Shown: positions 10,821-27,960, counted from the first letter of the stretch. The stretch: DNA of 64,000 nucleotides from Physella acuta (GCF_028476545.1 NW_026731827.1:159001-223000), one strand, 5' to 3'. Notes: generated by a model not told the origin, from the letters alone. Program-made: numbers and translations.

Positions 10821-11883
10821 CACTGGGATACATCAAAGTCGTTCAACTCAGAGAAACCTGCGGACCACCGAGGCCCTATGTAGGTTATTTTATTATTTTC
10901 GATGCGCTTGAATGTGTCTTATTTCTTACTGCTAGGTTTATTAAAGGCATTTAAAATTGTTTTTTTTTTGCAATAGAATACGTGCATAAAAACTAAAACC
11001 TAAGTTCTTTTTTTTCCAAATGCGCTTAAAATAAGAAAACTGCAAAACCATATTATTATTACTTTCTCGGTTACGGATTGAAACCTTCTATTTGAAATCA
11101 AATAATTATTTAACAACCATATTACAAAGTAGAGGTAGAGAGTAATATTGCTTGTTTAGCTTAATTTCCAACGCTGTATGTTAATTCTAATTTTTGCGCA
11201 CGAGCGCGTAGCAGATGAGAGCTTCCCAATTAAAAGCAAAATCTGCTCCAAAACGGAAACTCAAAATGATAGAGTACATCAAGAAGTAAGGAACAATTTA
11301 CTATGATATCAACCTCTATGATATCAACTACTAGTTCTCGTCTTCAGAATTTCTTTCGGACTGCCTACTTTACGCTAGTATTGCTAGTTATTTATGAGAT
11401 CGCTTGAAAAACAAACAATCGTTTCGAATTGAATACAAGCTTGTCAAGACATAACCTTCTATCATATAGTTTTAAAGCGAGTCGTGTTGCTCTTCTCTTT
11501 AGGATCATTTAAACTTTTTACCAGGCTAAATGTTGATTTTGGTAAGAACTTAATTGCCTTGCTTCATCGGTTATAATAATGGTGTCTTGTCTTTTACACA
11601 TTGTTTTTTACAAATGACTTTCTATTTACTTGAAGTAAAATCAGTATTCATTGCGTATTTCGCTGTTACAAACTTAAAATAAAAATACTTCTTTTAGTGT
11701 GTAAAGTACGTGATTTACAAACCATGACGCTTATCTTAAATTAGTTAAACTATATTTTAGATTAAAACATATAAGTTTGAGTTATTAATGCTTTTGTTTT
11801 ATATTGACATTCTGTAGTGATACTTAAGTATTTCCAGACGTGACTAAGAGAAAATATAAAGAAAATGAAAAGAAAATGTAAAC
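10821..11883. other. Upstream region of gene B, no gene seen
   Basis: AT-rich. The promoter of gene B should lie here or further upstream; I see no convincing TATA or initiator. Confidence 0.4.
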
Positions 11884-15286
<3,403 letters not shown>

Positions 15287-15399
15287 GTATCTTAGATTAC
15301 TGTACATTTATTCCTGCTCCTGTATTTGTGTTTAACTTTTTTAAATAGCTATTTTTAATACATCGTTATTTTCTCTATCTTTACTTTAATACACACACA

Positions 15400-15511
<112 letters not shown>

Positions 15512-15623
15512 CTATTAATTTCTTATAACATTATATCGTTTTTGTTGCCACAATTCGGGAAGAATATGCGCAGTTGTAGTTAAATCGTTCAGTCCAAATG
15601 TCTATCCACCCTGATATTGTTTT

Positions 15624-15629
15624 AATAAA
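15624..15629 (+). promoter_or_regulatory. Putative polyadenylation signal of gene B
   Basis: AATAAA about 340 bases after the TGA and downstream of a (TA)n tract at 15402-15508, which would lie in the 3' UTR. Confidence 0.4.
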
Positions 15630-16737
15630 GAAAACTTTATAAACCATTATAGAGTACAGAATCTTGTGATATTTCTACAACATTCTACAAAGCTTTTGTA
15701 TTGATTATATTTCCTTTAATATTTGAGTTTGCATGCGTGTCAGACATTTTTATTTCTCACTTTTTCTTTCAGTAAAATGTGTAGCAAACATTTCAATGCA
15801 ACATGTCGAACATCATTTTAGGCAGTTTGTTTCGAAATACTAATATATTTAAATAAAAACAAAATAACATCTAGAATTTAAGAAGAGTAATAAAAGAAAT
15901 AGGTGCATTAAATCCATGCATTTCAAATCACTCTTAACGCATTTTAAAATGAAAACTGATAAAAACAAAACTTTACAATCCATAAAAAAGATACCATTAA
16001 ATATTTAATTCCATATTTTATATGAATATTTTAGACAAATAATCATTAATTTTTTATTTTTAAAAACGTCTATTATATGTATAAATCTTTAAGCAAATAT
16101 AGGACCGTTATATCTTGAAATGTAAAATATATATTATATATTACAAAAACAAAAGCATTATAGACGTATAGGCCTACTGTTTTGCAGAATTGAACATAAT
16201 ATAAATAGTGCAAAATAGAATCTGGTACACACAAGTCCTTTTAATCAATAAGGTCAGTGCTACAAGTTTACCCTTCATATATGGGGTTTACTCAACTGAA
16301 AAAAATATATGCAAGAAAAATTAGTGTTCAAACACAGGTGTTTTGACATTAACATTGACATTATTTGAAAAATGTAACATTTATAATGGAAATAGCGAAA
16401 GCATCTTTGAAATCTTTAAAATAGTTGTTATGGATGTTTCAGTTTCAGTTGAAAATTATAAAGCATACAATTATTTTTCACTTAAACTCAGTTTCATTTA
16501 AAATTTAGTGAATTTATTTTTAGTGGTGGAGTAATGTTTAACTGCTTGTGCATGTTTTATCGAACTTTTGAATATTGTCCATTATTTATAGCGGTCAATC
16601 AAATCTGCTATCAAAGACAATAGTCTGTTTTCAGATTATTTTTCTATCAGGACTAAAGTATTTAATGCTAAATTAAATGGTGTTTTTACAATCTGTTTTT
16701 AGATACAATTTTATTTCTCTAGTTGACTGTTAGCATT
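15630..16737. other. AT-rich, no gene seen
   Basis: Downstream of gene B; no frames, no recognised repeats. Confidence 0.5.
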
Positions 16738-17015
16738 GGCCTGCCTGCGTAAGAAGTTGTCTGCCTGTTTTAGAAGTTGTCTGCCTGTTTTAGAAGTTGT
16801 CTGCCTGTTTTAGAAGTTGTCTGCCTGTTTTAGAAGTTGTCTGCCTGTTTTAGAAGTTGTCTGCCTGTTTTAGAAGTTGTCTGCCTGTTTTAGAAGTTGT
16901 CTGGCTGAGAGTCTGTCTGAATAAGCAGTTGTCTGATTAGCACTGACACAAGCTGACACAGTGAGGGTTCTGTATGTCTGAGCCAGTGAGCAGCTTTAAC
17001 CTCTGACCCTATGCT
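16738..17015 (+). repeat. 20-bp minisatellite (CTGCCTGTTTTAGAAGTTGT) within the same dispersed repeat
   Basis: About eight near-perfect copies, then GTCTGTCTGAATAAGCAGTT and the flank CAGTGAGGGTTCTGTATGTC, AACCTCTGACCC shared with 8500-8560. Confidence 0.85.
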
Positions 17016-17959
17016 CTCCCTGTCCACTTAACGACAATTTCAAGGCTTTTACTACACAAAGATTGGTGGCGATTTACACTGCAAATGTGACATTTGCTGA
17101 AACACATTTCTAAATCAACTAAACTAATTGAGAAAAGAAAAACGCGATTGAGATTAGGGTCCTTATGGATGTCTCCACAAAAAAGGCATTTATTTATAAG
17201 GGAAGAAAATCAGGTAATTTCTTGCTGATGGAAGCGAAGTTGATTCCTTCCCTTGATTTAAAAAGACAATCAACACGTATTTACAAAAATATAAAAAGGG
17301 AGATAATAACATGGATGGATGAATTACGGGTTACTTACCTTTCGTTTTATTCTTGTTTACGTAAGAGAGATCAACGTAAACTTCACACATTGAAAATCAA
17401 AATTTAACGCATATTCCCCTACTTGTATTTCTATTGAGATAGGTAGATTGCTGTATGCTATGGTATTCTATGCTGTGTTCAGAAGGAATTATGTAACCAC
17501 TGACCATACCATCACATCCGGTCGGCACCATACAGGATTGTGTAACATGTTGTGTATCACTCTCCTCCCACCAGCACCTGCCTCTCAGCACTGAATCAAA
17601 CTCAGGAACTCACATCCGTTTTTCAGGCCGTGTCTCTCAGTGGAACAAATCTCAAAACTCCTAAATATTAGTTACGTTGTGCGTCCATTTCTAATATAAA
17701 ACTATCAAGTCTATAACTGACCATCTTCATTCGTGATCTACAGTGTTATCCTCACACAAACCTTAAGTGGTTTTTCATTAGCCACATCATGCATTTAAAA
17801 AAACCTAGTGTTAGCCCCCTTCACAGTCACCAAATTTCGCCCCCCCCCACACACACACAATACGTTAAAGAAAAAACACATACACATTTTATAATTTCAC
17901 CCCCCCCCCCATGTGTCCAAGGAGTGCTATATCATACATGTATGTCCCTTTCGTTGTCA
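17016..17959. other. No gene supported
   Basis: An 80-codon open frame (17165-17407) has AT-rich random composition and no splice context; C-runs at 17840 and 17900. Confidence 0.4.
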
Positions 17960-18445
17960 TTATCTACACAATAGTTTCACCATATCCACACTATAACCAC
18001 ACTATATTCACACCATATCCACACTATAACACCACACAATAAACATAACATAAACACACCCTAAGCGCACCACAACCACACCATATCCGCACTATATATA
18101 CACTTTAATCACACCAGAACAACACCATAACCACATCATAACCACACCATATCCACACTATAACACCACACTATAAACATACCATAACCACCCCATAACA
18201 ACACCATAACTACACCATAAACACACCATAACTTCACCATTACCACACCATATCCACACTATAACACCACACTGTAAACATACCATCAACACACCATAAG
18301 CGCAGAATAACCACACCATTTCCGCACTATATCCACACTTTAATCACACCATAACACCATAACCTCACCATAACCTCACCATAACCTCACCTTAACACCA
18401 TCCCACACCACAACAACACCATAACAACACCATAAACAACCAACC
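17960..18445 (+). repeat. Degenerate ACCATAACCACAC array
   Basis: Units of 11-14 bp (CACCATATCCACACTATAAC and others), related to 9115-9250. Confidence 0.88.
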
Positions 18446-19779
18446 CAATCTGTAGGCATATACAGGCCACGTCTCATGCTACCATACAACAGATAAGTAC
18501 CCCAAAAACGTAGTAAATAACCGCCATGTTGTACCAGACCGTACCTCGGTATTACAACATCGGGGCTAATCTATCATGACAAGCTAAATATAGACATTGT
18601 ATTACCCGATGTGGATATAATAAATGTGTTTACATGCGGGGATGGGTGGGGTAGAGAGTACGTACCTGGGAATGTTATTCAGACGATCACAGCGAGGGGG
18701 GGGGGGAATTTGAGATCTTGATGACCATGTTGATTGGAAACCATAATCCGCTCCATGACAGCTAGACTGTTGGGGGAAGTTAATTACTCACCTTGTTTTT
18801 ATAATTATCTTATTTATCACAGACAAAAAAATGTTTGCTGGTTGCGATAAAAACATCTTGTTTAGCCGTCTGATAGGATTTTACGGACCTTTAAGCAGAG
18901 GTGGGGATTGTGCGGTTGATTGGGGGGGGGGGGGGGTGGAAGCCCCGGGTGGTCATATTTATTTAATCTACGTACAGATATATTGTGTTGAGTTATAAGG
19001 TAGTTAAATAGGACCTCGACCTTACAGATGAGAAATATCGAGTCAATTTGAGAAGGCAACGCCCTTATATTTTAATGCTAAAAAGACTGCTTTTTTTTAT
19101 TTTACGCCAGATGTATTAATTAAAATATAGAAAAAATTATTTTGACAATTTAGACTATTGGAGATTATTTACATATTTCTAGATAGCCTTCACCATTAAT
19201 CGTACTACTCTGTGTACTACACACACTAACACGCGCTATAATACCAATATCACCCCCTCCCCCCAGCATTTAAATCTTTACCCCCCCCCTCATCTCCCCC
19301 GAACCACCACGCTATTGAAGTTTATGATAGATAACATCTAGGGTCGATGTTCAGTACACTGTCACCTACTGCATTACCGCAACATCAAAGTCTGTTTGAG
19401 CTACATGTATGGGGACAAGAAGTTATTGTCATGAATAGCTTGTTACATTTTTACAATGTATTGGTGATTTGAGCAGTAATGCAGCATAATGAAAGGCTTA
19501 AGTATCAAGTGAATTTGGGAAAGTAAATCTAAACTGAGCAGGAACCACAACTCGGTGATGTGTTTCACTTTATATTATTAGTTTAACAAAATATTGAGAT
19601 ACAGGATATCACAGTTACATTATCCTGTTATAGTGGTATAAAATACATACTGGTATTGAAATAATTTAAGGTGCATCCGAAGTAAGTGTAGATACACTGC
19701 CTTGTACCTGGTTAATTGGTTTAAAATGTGTTGTAGTGACAAAATATACTTGCCTTATCTACAGATCACCTCAGTAACA
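18446..19779. other. No gene seen
   Basis: G-runs at 18696 and 18920, C-runs near 19256 and 19281. Confidence 0.45.
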
Positions 19780-20875
19780 ATGCCCTTGTCCCACCTATCT
19801 ATGTAACAATGCACTTGTCCTACCTATGTAACAATGCCCTTGTATCACATATAGAACAATGCCCCTGTATCACCGATGGAACAATGCCCTTATATCACCT
19901 ATGGAACAATGCCCTTGTATCACCTATGGAACAATGCCCTTATATCACCTATCTATGGAACAATGCCCTTATATCACCTATCTATGGAACAATGCCATTG
20001 TATCACCTATGGAACAATGCCCTTGTATCACCTATAGAACAATGCCATTGTATCACCTATAGAACAATGCCCTTGTATCACCTATAGAACAATGCCCTTG
20101 TATCACCTATGGAACAATGCCATTGTATCACCTATAGAACAATGCCATTGTATCACCTATGGAACAATGCCATTGTATCACCTATGGAAGAATGCCCTTG
20201 TATCACCTATGTAACAATGCCCTTGTATCACCTATAGAACAATGCCCTTGTATCATCTATGGAACAATGCCCTTGTATCACCTATGGAACAATGCCCTTG
20301 TATCACCTATGGAACAATGCCCTTGTATCACCTATGGAACAATGCCCTTGTATCACCTATGGAACAATGCCCTTGTATCAACTATGTAATAATGCCCTTG
20401 TATCACCTATCTATGTAACAATGCCCTTGTATCACCTATGTAACAATGCCCTTGTATCACCTATGGAACACTGCCCATGTATCACCTATGTAACAATGCC
20501 CTTGTATCACCTATCTATGTAACAATGCCCTTGTATCACCTATGTAACAATGCCCTTGTATCACCTATGGAACAATGCCCTTGTATCACCTATGGAACAA
20601 TGCCCTTGTATCACCTATAGAACAATGCCATTGTATCACCTATCTATGGAACAATGCCCTTGTATCACCTATAGAACAATGCCCTTGTATCACCTATGGA
20701 ACAATGCCCTTGTATCACCTATGGAACAATGCCCTTGTATCACCTATAGAACAATGCCATTGTATCACCTATAGAACAATGCCATTGTATCACCTATCTA
20801 TGGAACAATGCCCTTGTATCACCTATAGAACAATGCCCTTGTATCACCTATACATCAATGCCCTTGTCTTACAAT
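19780..20875 (+). repeat. 25-bp minisatellite (AACAATGCCCTTGTATCACC)
   Basis: About 43 copies, some 29 bp with an extra TATC (CACCTATCTATGG). Frames over it are shadows. Confidence 0.96.
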
Positions 20876-21083
20876 GCCATGACGTTTTAAAAAAAAACTT
20901 ATAAGCAACTAATGACATAAATATTTTAACGAGATAATGCCTCTAACAGGAACAATCATTAAAGTCCATTGACAGTGACATAAAGAATAATAACGAGAGT
21001 TAGAGCCCTGACTTGAAGAATAAAAGAGTTGTAGCACCTGAGTGAAACTTAACATTAAATTCTGCAAGATTTGAGTTGACTGA

Positions 21084-23845
21084 TGACTTAAGTACAATCT
21101 CTATGACACCATGGTACCTGTGTTGACCTACAACTAAGTACAATCTCTATGACACCATGGTGCCTGTGTTGACCTACAACTAAGTACAATCTCTATGACA
21201 CCATTGTGCCTGTGTTACAACTAAGTACAATCTCTATGACACCATGGTGCCTGAGTTGACCTACAACTAAGTACAATCTCTATGACACCATGATGCCTGT
21301 GTTAACCTACAACTAAGTACAATCTCTATGACACCATGGTGCCTTTGTTGACCTACAACAAAGTACAATCTCTATGACACCATGGTGCCTGTGTTGGTCT
21401 ACAACTAAGTACAATCTCTATGACACCATGGTGCCTTTGTTGACCTACAACAAAGTACAATCTCTATGACACCATGGTGCCTGTGTTGGTCTACAACTAA
21501 GTACAATCTCTATGACACCATGGTGCCTTTGTTGACCTACAACTAAGTACAATCTCTATGGCACCATGGTGCCTGTGTTACAACTAAGTACAATCTCTAT
21601 GATACCATGGTGAATGTGTTGACCTACAACTAAGTACAATCTCTATGGCACCATGGTGAATGTGTTGACCTACAACTAAGTACAATCTCTATGGCACCAT
21701 GGTGCCTGTGTTACAACTAAGTACAATCTCTATGACACCATGGTGCATGTGTTGACCTACAACTAAGTACAATCTCTATGGCACCATGGTGAATGTGTTG
21801 ACCTACAACTAAGTACAATCTCTATGGCACCATGGTGCCTGTGTTACAACTAAGTACAATCTCTATGACACCATGGTGCATGTGTTGACCTACAACTAAG
21901 TACAATCTCTATGACACCATGGTGCATGTGTTGACCTACAACTAAGTACAATCTCTATGACACCATGGTGCCTGTGTTGACCTGCATCTAAGTACAATCT
22001 CTATGACACCATGGTGCCTGTGTTGACCTACAACTTAGTGCAATCTCTATGATACCATGGTGAATGTGTTGACCTACAACTAAGTACAATCTCTATGACA
22101 CCATGGTGCCTGTGTTGACCTACAACTAAGTACAATCTCTATGACACCATTGTGCCTGTGTTACAACTAAGTACAATCTCTATGACACCATGGTGCCTGA
22201 GTTGACCTACAACTAAGTACAATCTCTATGACACCATGATGCCTGTGTTAACCTACAACTAAGTACAATCTCTATGACACCATGGTGCCTTTGTTGACCT
22301 ACAACAAAGTACAATCTCTATGACACCATGGTGCCTGTGTTGGTCTACAACTAAGTACAATCTCTATGACACCATGGTGCCTTTGTTGACCTACAACAAA
22401 GTACAATCTCTATGACACCATGGTGCCTGTGTTGGTCTACAACTAAGTACAATCTCTATGACACCATGGTGCCTTTGTTGACCTACAACTAAGTACAATC
22501 TCTATGGCACCATGGTGCCTGTGTTACAACTAAGTACAATCTCTATGATACCATGGTGAATGTGTTGACCTACAACTAAGTACAATCTCTATGGCACCAT
22601 GGTGAATGTGTTGACCTACAACTAAGTACAATCTCTATGGCACCATGGTGCCTGTGTTACAACTAAGTACAATCTCTATGACACCATGGTGCATGTGTTG
22701 ACCTACAACTAAGTACAATCTCTATGACACCATGGTGCATGTGTTGACCTACAACTAAGTACAATCTCTATGACACCATGGTGCCTGTGTTGACCTGCAT
22801 CTAAGTACAATCTCTATGACACCATGGTGCCTGTGTTGACCTACAACTTAGTGCAATCTCTATGATACCATGGTGAATGTGTTGACCTACAACTAAGTAC
22901 AATCTCTATGACACCATGGTACCTGTGTTGACCTACAACTAAGTACAATCTCTATGACACCATTGTGCCTGTGTTACAACTAAGTACAATCTCTATGACA
23001 CCATGGTACCTGTGTTAACCTACAACTAAGTACAATCTCTATGACACCATGGTACCTGTGTTAACCTACAACTAAGTACAATCTCTATGACACCATGGTG
23101 CATGTGTTGACCTACAACTAAGTACAATCTCTATGATACCATGGTGAATGTGTTGACCTACAACTAAGTACAATCTCTATGACACCATGGTACCTGTGTT
23201 GACCTACAACTAAGTACAATCTCTATGACACCATGGTGCCTGTGTTGACCTACAACTAAGTACAATCTCTATGACACCATGGTGCCTGTGTTACAACTTA
23301 GTACAATCTCTATGACACCAGGGTACCTGTGTTGACCTACAACTAAGTACAATCTCTATGACACCATGGTGCCTGTGTTCACCTACAACTAAGTACAATC
23401 TCTATGACACCATGGTACCTGTGTTGACCTACAACTAAGTACAATCTCTATGATACCATGGTGCTTGTGTTACAACAAAGTACAATCTCTATGACACCAT
23501 GGTGCCTGTGTTACAACTAAGTACAATCTCTATGACACCATGATGCCTGTGTTACAACTAAGTACAATCTCTATGACACCATGGTGCCTGTGTTACAACT
23601 AAGTACAATCTCTATGACACCATGGTGCCTGTGTTACAACAAAGTACAATCTCTATGACACCATGGTGCCTGTGTTACAACTTAGTACAATCTCTATGAC
23701 ACCATGGTACCTGTGTTGACCTACAACTAAGTACAATCTCTATGACACCATGGTACCTGTGTTGACCTACAACTAAGTATAATCTCTATGACACTATGGT
23801 GCATGTGTTGGTCTACAACTAAGTACAATCTCTATGACACCATGG
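21084..23845 (+). repeat. 46/38-bp minisatellite with higher-order structure
   Basis: Core GTACAATCTCTATGACACCA, then TGGTGCCTGTGTTGACCTAC, then AACTAA. A shorter form lacks the GACCTACA segment. The order of variant units in 21184-22060 is repeated in 22130-22880, showing a block duplication of about 950 bp. Each unit has a palindrome CACCATGGTG. A family A MITE ends the array. Confidence 0.96.
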
Positions 23846-24086
23846 CAGTGTTTCTTCCAGACTTTTTTCTCCGGGGGGGGGGGGGCACTTGAAATCTTCG
23901 GGGGGGGGGGGGCGGTAGACTTTCTTCGGGGGGGCGGACACTGTTAAAAGTAAATATTTTCTATATAAATTATATAAATTTCATTTCGTTCGGGGGGGGG
24001 GGGGGGGGGGGGAAGGTAAAAAAATTTCGGGGGGGGGGGGGGGGGGGGGCTTCGTCCCCCCGAAGAGATGCCTGGAAGAAACTCTG
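23846..24086 (+). mobile_element. hAT MITE family A, complete (241 bp), inserted in the 46-bp array
   Basis: CAGTGTTTCTTCCAGACT ... GCCTGGAAGAAACTCTG. TSD CACCATGG (23838-23845, 24087-24094) duplicates the array's own motif, which proves the insertion point. Contains five long G-runs. Confidence 0.93.
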
Positions 24087-24258
24087 CACCATGGTGCCTG
24101 TGTTGACCTACATGTTGGCCTAGTGTTCACTACACGTATCCGTGGTAATCGTAATCGTGATACGTGTTTAAGATAGTCCATATGTGAACATAAACAGATT
24201 TACCCGGACAAAAGTACCGCTAATACTTTAGGATTACTTCACATCGCTTCTGCCCTAC

Positions 24259-24480
24259 CACCCACCGGGGCGGGGAGGGTTGGGAAACCTTGCGCCAACG
24301 TCACGCCATTCAATGAAAGCGCGTTATTTATGGGGCCTATATAAGCACCGGTCTCACTGGTTTGATGAGACCTTCAGGCCGAGGCTCGTGATGTCTCTAC
24401 TTTTGCTGGTTCATAGGCCCAGTGGCATTTATTTATTGCTTTGTTGCTGTCAGTACATTACTCTACGGCTAAATAAAATG
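24259..24480 (+). promoter_or_regulatory. Promoter-like module: GC box, CRE-like site, TATA box, then AATAAA
   Basis: GGGGCGGGGAG (about 24267), CGTCACG (about 24300) and CTATATAAGC (about 24339) occur in the order and spacing of a compact polymerase II promoter. About 130 bases later is AATAAA (24473), then (TA)n. A hairpin GGTCTCA/TGAGACC lies just after the TATA box. No reading frame follows. A promoter closely followed by a poly(A) signal is also what a solitary LTR of an old retroelement looks like; I see no defined ends or target duplication, so the class is open. Confidence 0.4.
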
Positions 24481-24485
24481 CCTAC

Positions 24486-24885
<400 letters not shown>

Positions 24886-24949
24886 GTATGTATGTGTATG
24901 TGATGTTAATTTTAAACTGTTATTCACAAGATGTGACAATACATTAGAC

Positions 24950-25166
24950 CAGGGGTCTCCAAACTACGGCCCGCGGGACGGATGCGGCCCGCGATGTCCT
25001 CTTATCCGGCCCGCGGAGATCTTTTTGTCCACGGAAAAAACGTTTGTTGGTGATGGCTAAGGAACTTTGCCCAGAAAAATCAAAGACATGCCTGGAAGAA
25101 ACTGGCCCCCGAACAGAAATTTGATACTTAATGCGGCCCTCGGGCTAAAAAGTGTGTAGACCCTTG
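24950..25166 (+). mobile_element. hAT MITE (CAGGGGTCTCCAAACT type)
   Basis: Starts CAGGGGTCTCCAAACTACGG, ends GTGTGTAGACCCTTG; perfect TSD CATTAGAC (24942-24949, 25167-25174). The CGGCCCGCGG-rich interior is typical of this widespread animal hAT type. The middle carries a remnant of family A (ATGCCTGGAAGAAACT at about 25087). Confidence 0.9.
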
Positions 25167-25284
25167 CATTAGACTGTCGTGTTTATCAATTTATCAATGA
25201 AACAGATTGCTTGTTTCCCCTAGTGTATTGTATTTATCAATGAAACAGATTGCCCGTCTATCCCCGTATGTTGTGACATGTGGA

Positions 25285-25484
25285 CAGAGTTTCTTCCAGG
25301 CATCTCTTCGGGGGGGCGAAGCCCCCCCGAAAAATTTTTACCGCCCCCCCGAACGAAATGAAATTTATATAATTTATATAGAAAATATATACTTTTAACA
25401 GTGTCCGCCCCCCCGAAGAAAGTTTACCGCCCCCCCGAAGATTTCAAGTGCCCCCCCGGAGAAAAAAGTCTGGAAGAAACACTG
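25285..25484 (-). mobile_element. hAT MITE family A, complete (200 bp), opposite orientation
   Basis: CAGAGTTTCTTCCAGGCAT ... AGTCTGGAAGAAACACTG; perfect TSD CATGTGGA (25277-25284, 25485-25492). Runs of exactly seven C separate the conserved blocks, so this copy shows the family layout most cleanly. Confidence 0.93.
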
Positions 25485-25492
25485 CATGTGGA

Positions 25493-26391
25493 TAAAAAAA
25501 ACAAACAACATAAACTACGTATGACGTGTAGCGAGGTAATCTGACGAGTAAACACTAGAACTGTGTTGTCATCTGACTGTACTCGAGTTAAGGGCAGGTT
25601 AAACCCCCAAATTGAAATTTAGGTGTTAGGACTTTTTTGAGTGATAAGGAAGTTGTAACTAGCATAGTATATGAAAAAAATGCAAAAAAAATCACTAAAA
25701 AATTATGGTTTTGTGAAAATATTTTCTAAAAAGTGTCATTTTTAGGGTAAAATAGCTCAAAATTAGCTCTCATTGAAATCAAAATAACACAGCTTCTGTT
25801 TGTCAGAATAACACAAATCTTTAATATAGTGTAATATACGCAATTACAAAAAAGTTGAACTAAAACAATTAGAAAATAATAAAAAATTGATTTTAGCCAA
25901 ATTTTTTAAATGTGAGACCTAAAATGTTTCCAAAAAGTAGGGAGTAGACTTTTTTTTTATAAAATGAGAAGTTTCAAAGATATAGAAATTCTTTTAGCTC
26001 AACTTTACAAACAGTGTTTAGTAAACATGTGTGCAAAATTTCAGCTAAATATCTCAAGTAGTTTTTGAGTTATAATGATTTAACTGGTACAATTTTGTTG
26101 AAAAGTAACATTTTGAGAAAAACGCTAAATAGTGAAAAATATACTAAATTTGAAAAAAACGAGAAAAAGCGAAAACTATACCAAATAAGTCATTTTTAAA
26201 ACCTTCCAGTTACATAAATTGCATCTGGGGCCTCTTACTCAGCAATAAGAACATCTATTTCAGTTAGTTTTTAATTTTTATGTTGCTAATTAATACAACT
26301 ATATTTTTCTCACTTTTTTATTTTTGCCTTTTATCAGCCTCCTGAATTTTCCTAATTTGTACCGGCTGTTGTTAATATAATGACGTATATA
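25493..26391. other. AT-rich stretch, possible dispersed repeat
   Basis: GTGCAAAATTTCAGCTAAAT, then ATCTCAAGTAGTTTTTGAGT at 26031-26070 resembles a phrase common in repeats of invertebrate genomes. No frame. Confidence 0.35.
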
Positions 26392-26399
26392 TCGTGACT

Positions 26400-26644
26400 C
26401 AGTGGCTTAGCGAGGTCCGGTGTCACCCGGTGCGGCACTTAATGGTGTTGCCCCCCCCCCCCTCCCCCAGAGGCTTAGCGACCCTTCCCGGGGAAAAACT
26501 TTCAAATTTTCGATTTGCACCCCCTCCTCAAATTTTCGATTAGCACCCTCTCAAACTTTCGATTTTCACCCCCCCCCCTCAAGTTTTTCTCTATATATTT
26601 TACTATTTTTTGCCTTGGTGTCACCCCCCATCCCCTAAACGGTA
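26400..26644 (+). mobile_element. hAT-type composite MITE, family B inside outer shell
   Basis: Left end CAGTGGCTTAGCGAGGTCCG, inner family B end CAGAGGCTTAGCGACCC at 26468. Flanked by TCGTGACT at 26392-26399 and 26645-26652. The right terminal repeat is not intact. The outer and inner arrangement matches the copy at 63407-63699, so the composite itself has been mobilised. Confidence 0.75.
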
Positions 26645-26879
26645 TCGTGACTCTATTTAAGTGAAATATCATCTAATTTATAGTCGTAGTGTCGCTAGTT
26701 CATCTCATACATAAAGCTGCTGCAGTACCCATTGTCCATTGTAGGTAATGTGTGAAAGGAAACTGTCTTGCTTTAGAACATTGTAGGCATATGTAGGGCA
26801 CCTATTTGCGTGCTTGGTCTACCAAGTTTGAATTTTTAATCTGGCGGATTCATTTCGGACAATGCGCAATTCGACTCGC

Positions 26880-27960
26880 CTTTCCTGAGCGACTTCCTGC
26901 ATCTAGAGACCTCAAGGTCGGCACTGTGTTTAAATATAGCTCCATCGTGATGTCACAGAGACTTCCGGCATCTAGAGAAATGTCAAGGTCGGCACTGTGT
27001 TTAAATATAGCTTCATTGTGATGTCAAGGTCGGCACTGTGTTTAAATATAGCTCCATCGTGTTGTCATAGAGACTTCCTGGATCTACAGACATCAAGGTT
27101 GGCACTGTGTTTAAATATAGCTCCATCGTGATGTCAAGGTCGGCACTGTGTTTAAATATAGCTCCATCGTGTTGTCATAGAGACTTCCTGGATCTACAGA
27201 CATCAAGGTTGGCACTGTGTTTAAATATAGCTCCATCGTGATGTCAAGGTCGGCACTGTGTTTAAATATAGCTCCATCGTGTTGTCATAGAGACTTCCTG
27301 GATCTACAGACATCAAGGTTGGCACTGTGTTTAAATATAGCTCCATCGTGATGTCAAGGTCGGCACTGTGTTTAAATATAGCTCCATCGTGTTGTCATAG
27401 AGACTTCCTGGATCTACAGACATCAAGGTCGGCACTGTGTTTAAATATAGCTCCATCGTGATGTCAAGGTCGGCACTGTGTTTAAATATAGCTCCATTGT
27501 GATGTCATAGAGACTTCCTGGATCTACAGACATCAAGGTCGGCACTGTGTTTAAATATAGCTCCATCGTGATGTCAAGGTCGGCACTGTGTTTAAATATA
27601 GCTCCATCGTGATGTCAAGGTCGGCACTGTGTTTAAATATAGCTCCATCGTGATGTCATAGAGACTTCCTGGATCTACAGACATCAAGGTTGGCACTGTG
27701 TTTAAATATAGCTCCATCGTGATGTCAAGGTCGGCACTGTGTTTAAATATAGCTCCATTGTGATGTCAAGGTCGGCACTGTGTTTAAATATAGCTCCATC
27801 GTGATGTCACAGAGACTTCCTGGATCTAGAGACATCAAGGTCGGCACTGTGTTTAAATATAGCTCCATCGTGATGTCAAGGTCGGCACTGTGTTTAAATA
27901 TAGCTCCATCGTGATGTCAAGGTCGGCACTGTGTTTAAATATAGCTCCATTGTGATGTCA
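26880..27960 (+). repeat. 41-bp minisatellite with 110-bp higher-order unit
   Basis: Core AAGGTCGGCACTGTGTTTAA, then ATATAGCTCCATCGTGATGT; every second unit or so carries an extra CATAGAGACTTCCTGGATCT segment, giving a composite period of about 110 bp. Confidence 0.96.

Noticed and set aside
17165-17407. 80-codon Lys-rich frame
   Set aside because: AT-rich random composition, no context, no recognisable domain.
19780-23845. CRISPR-like arrays
   Set aside because: Units are contiguous with no unique spacers, and the genome is clearly eukaryotic.
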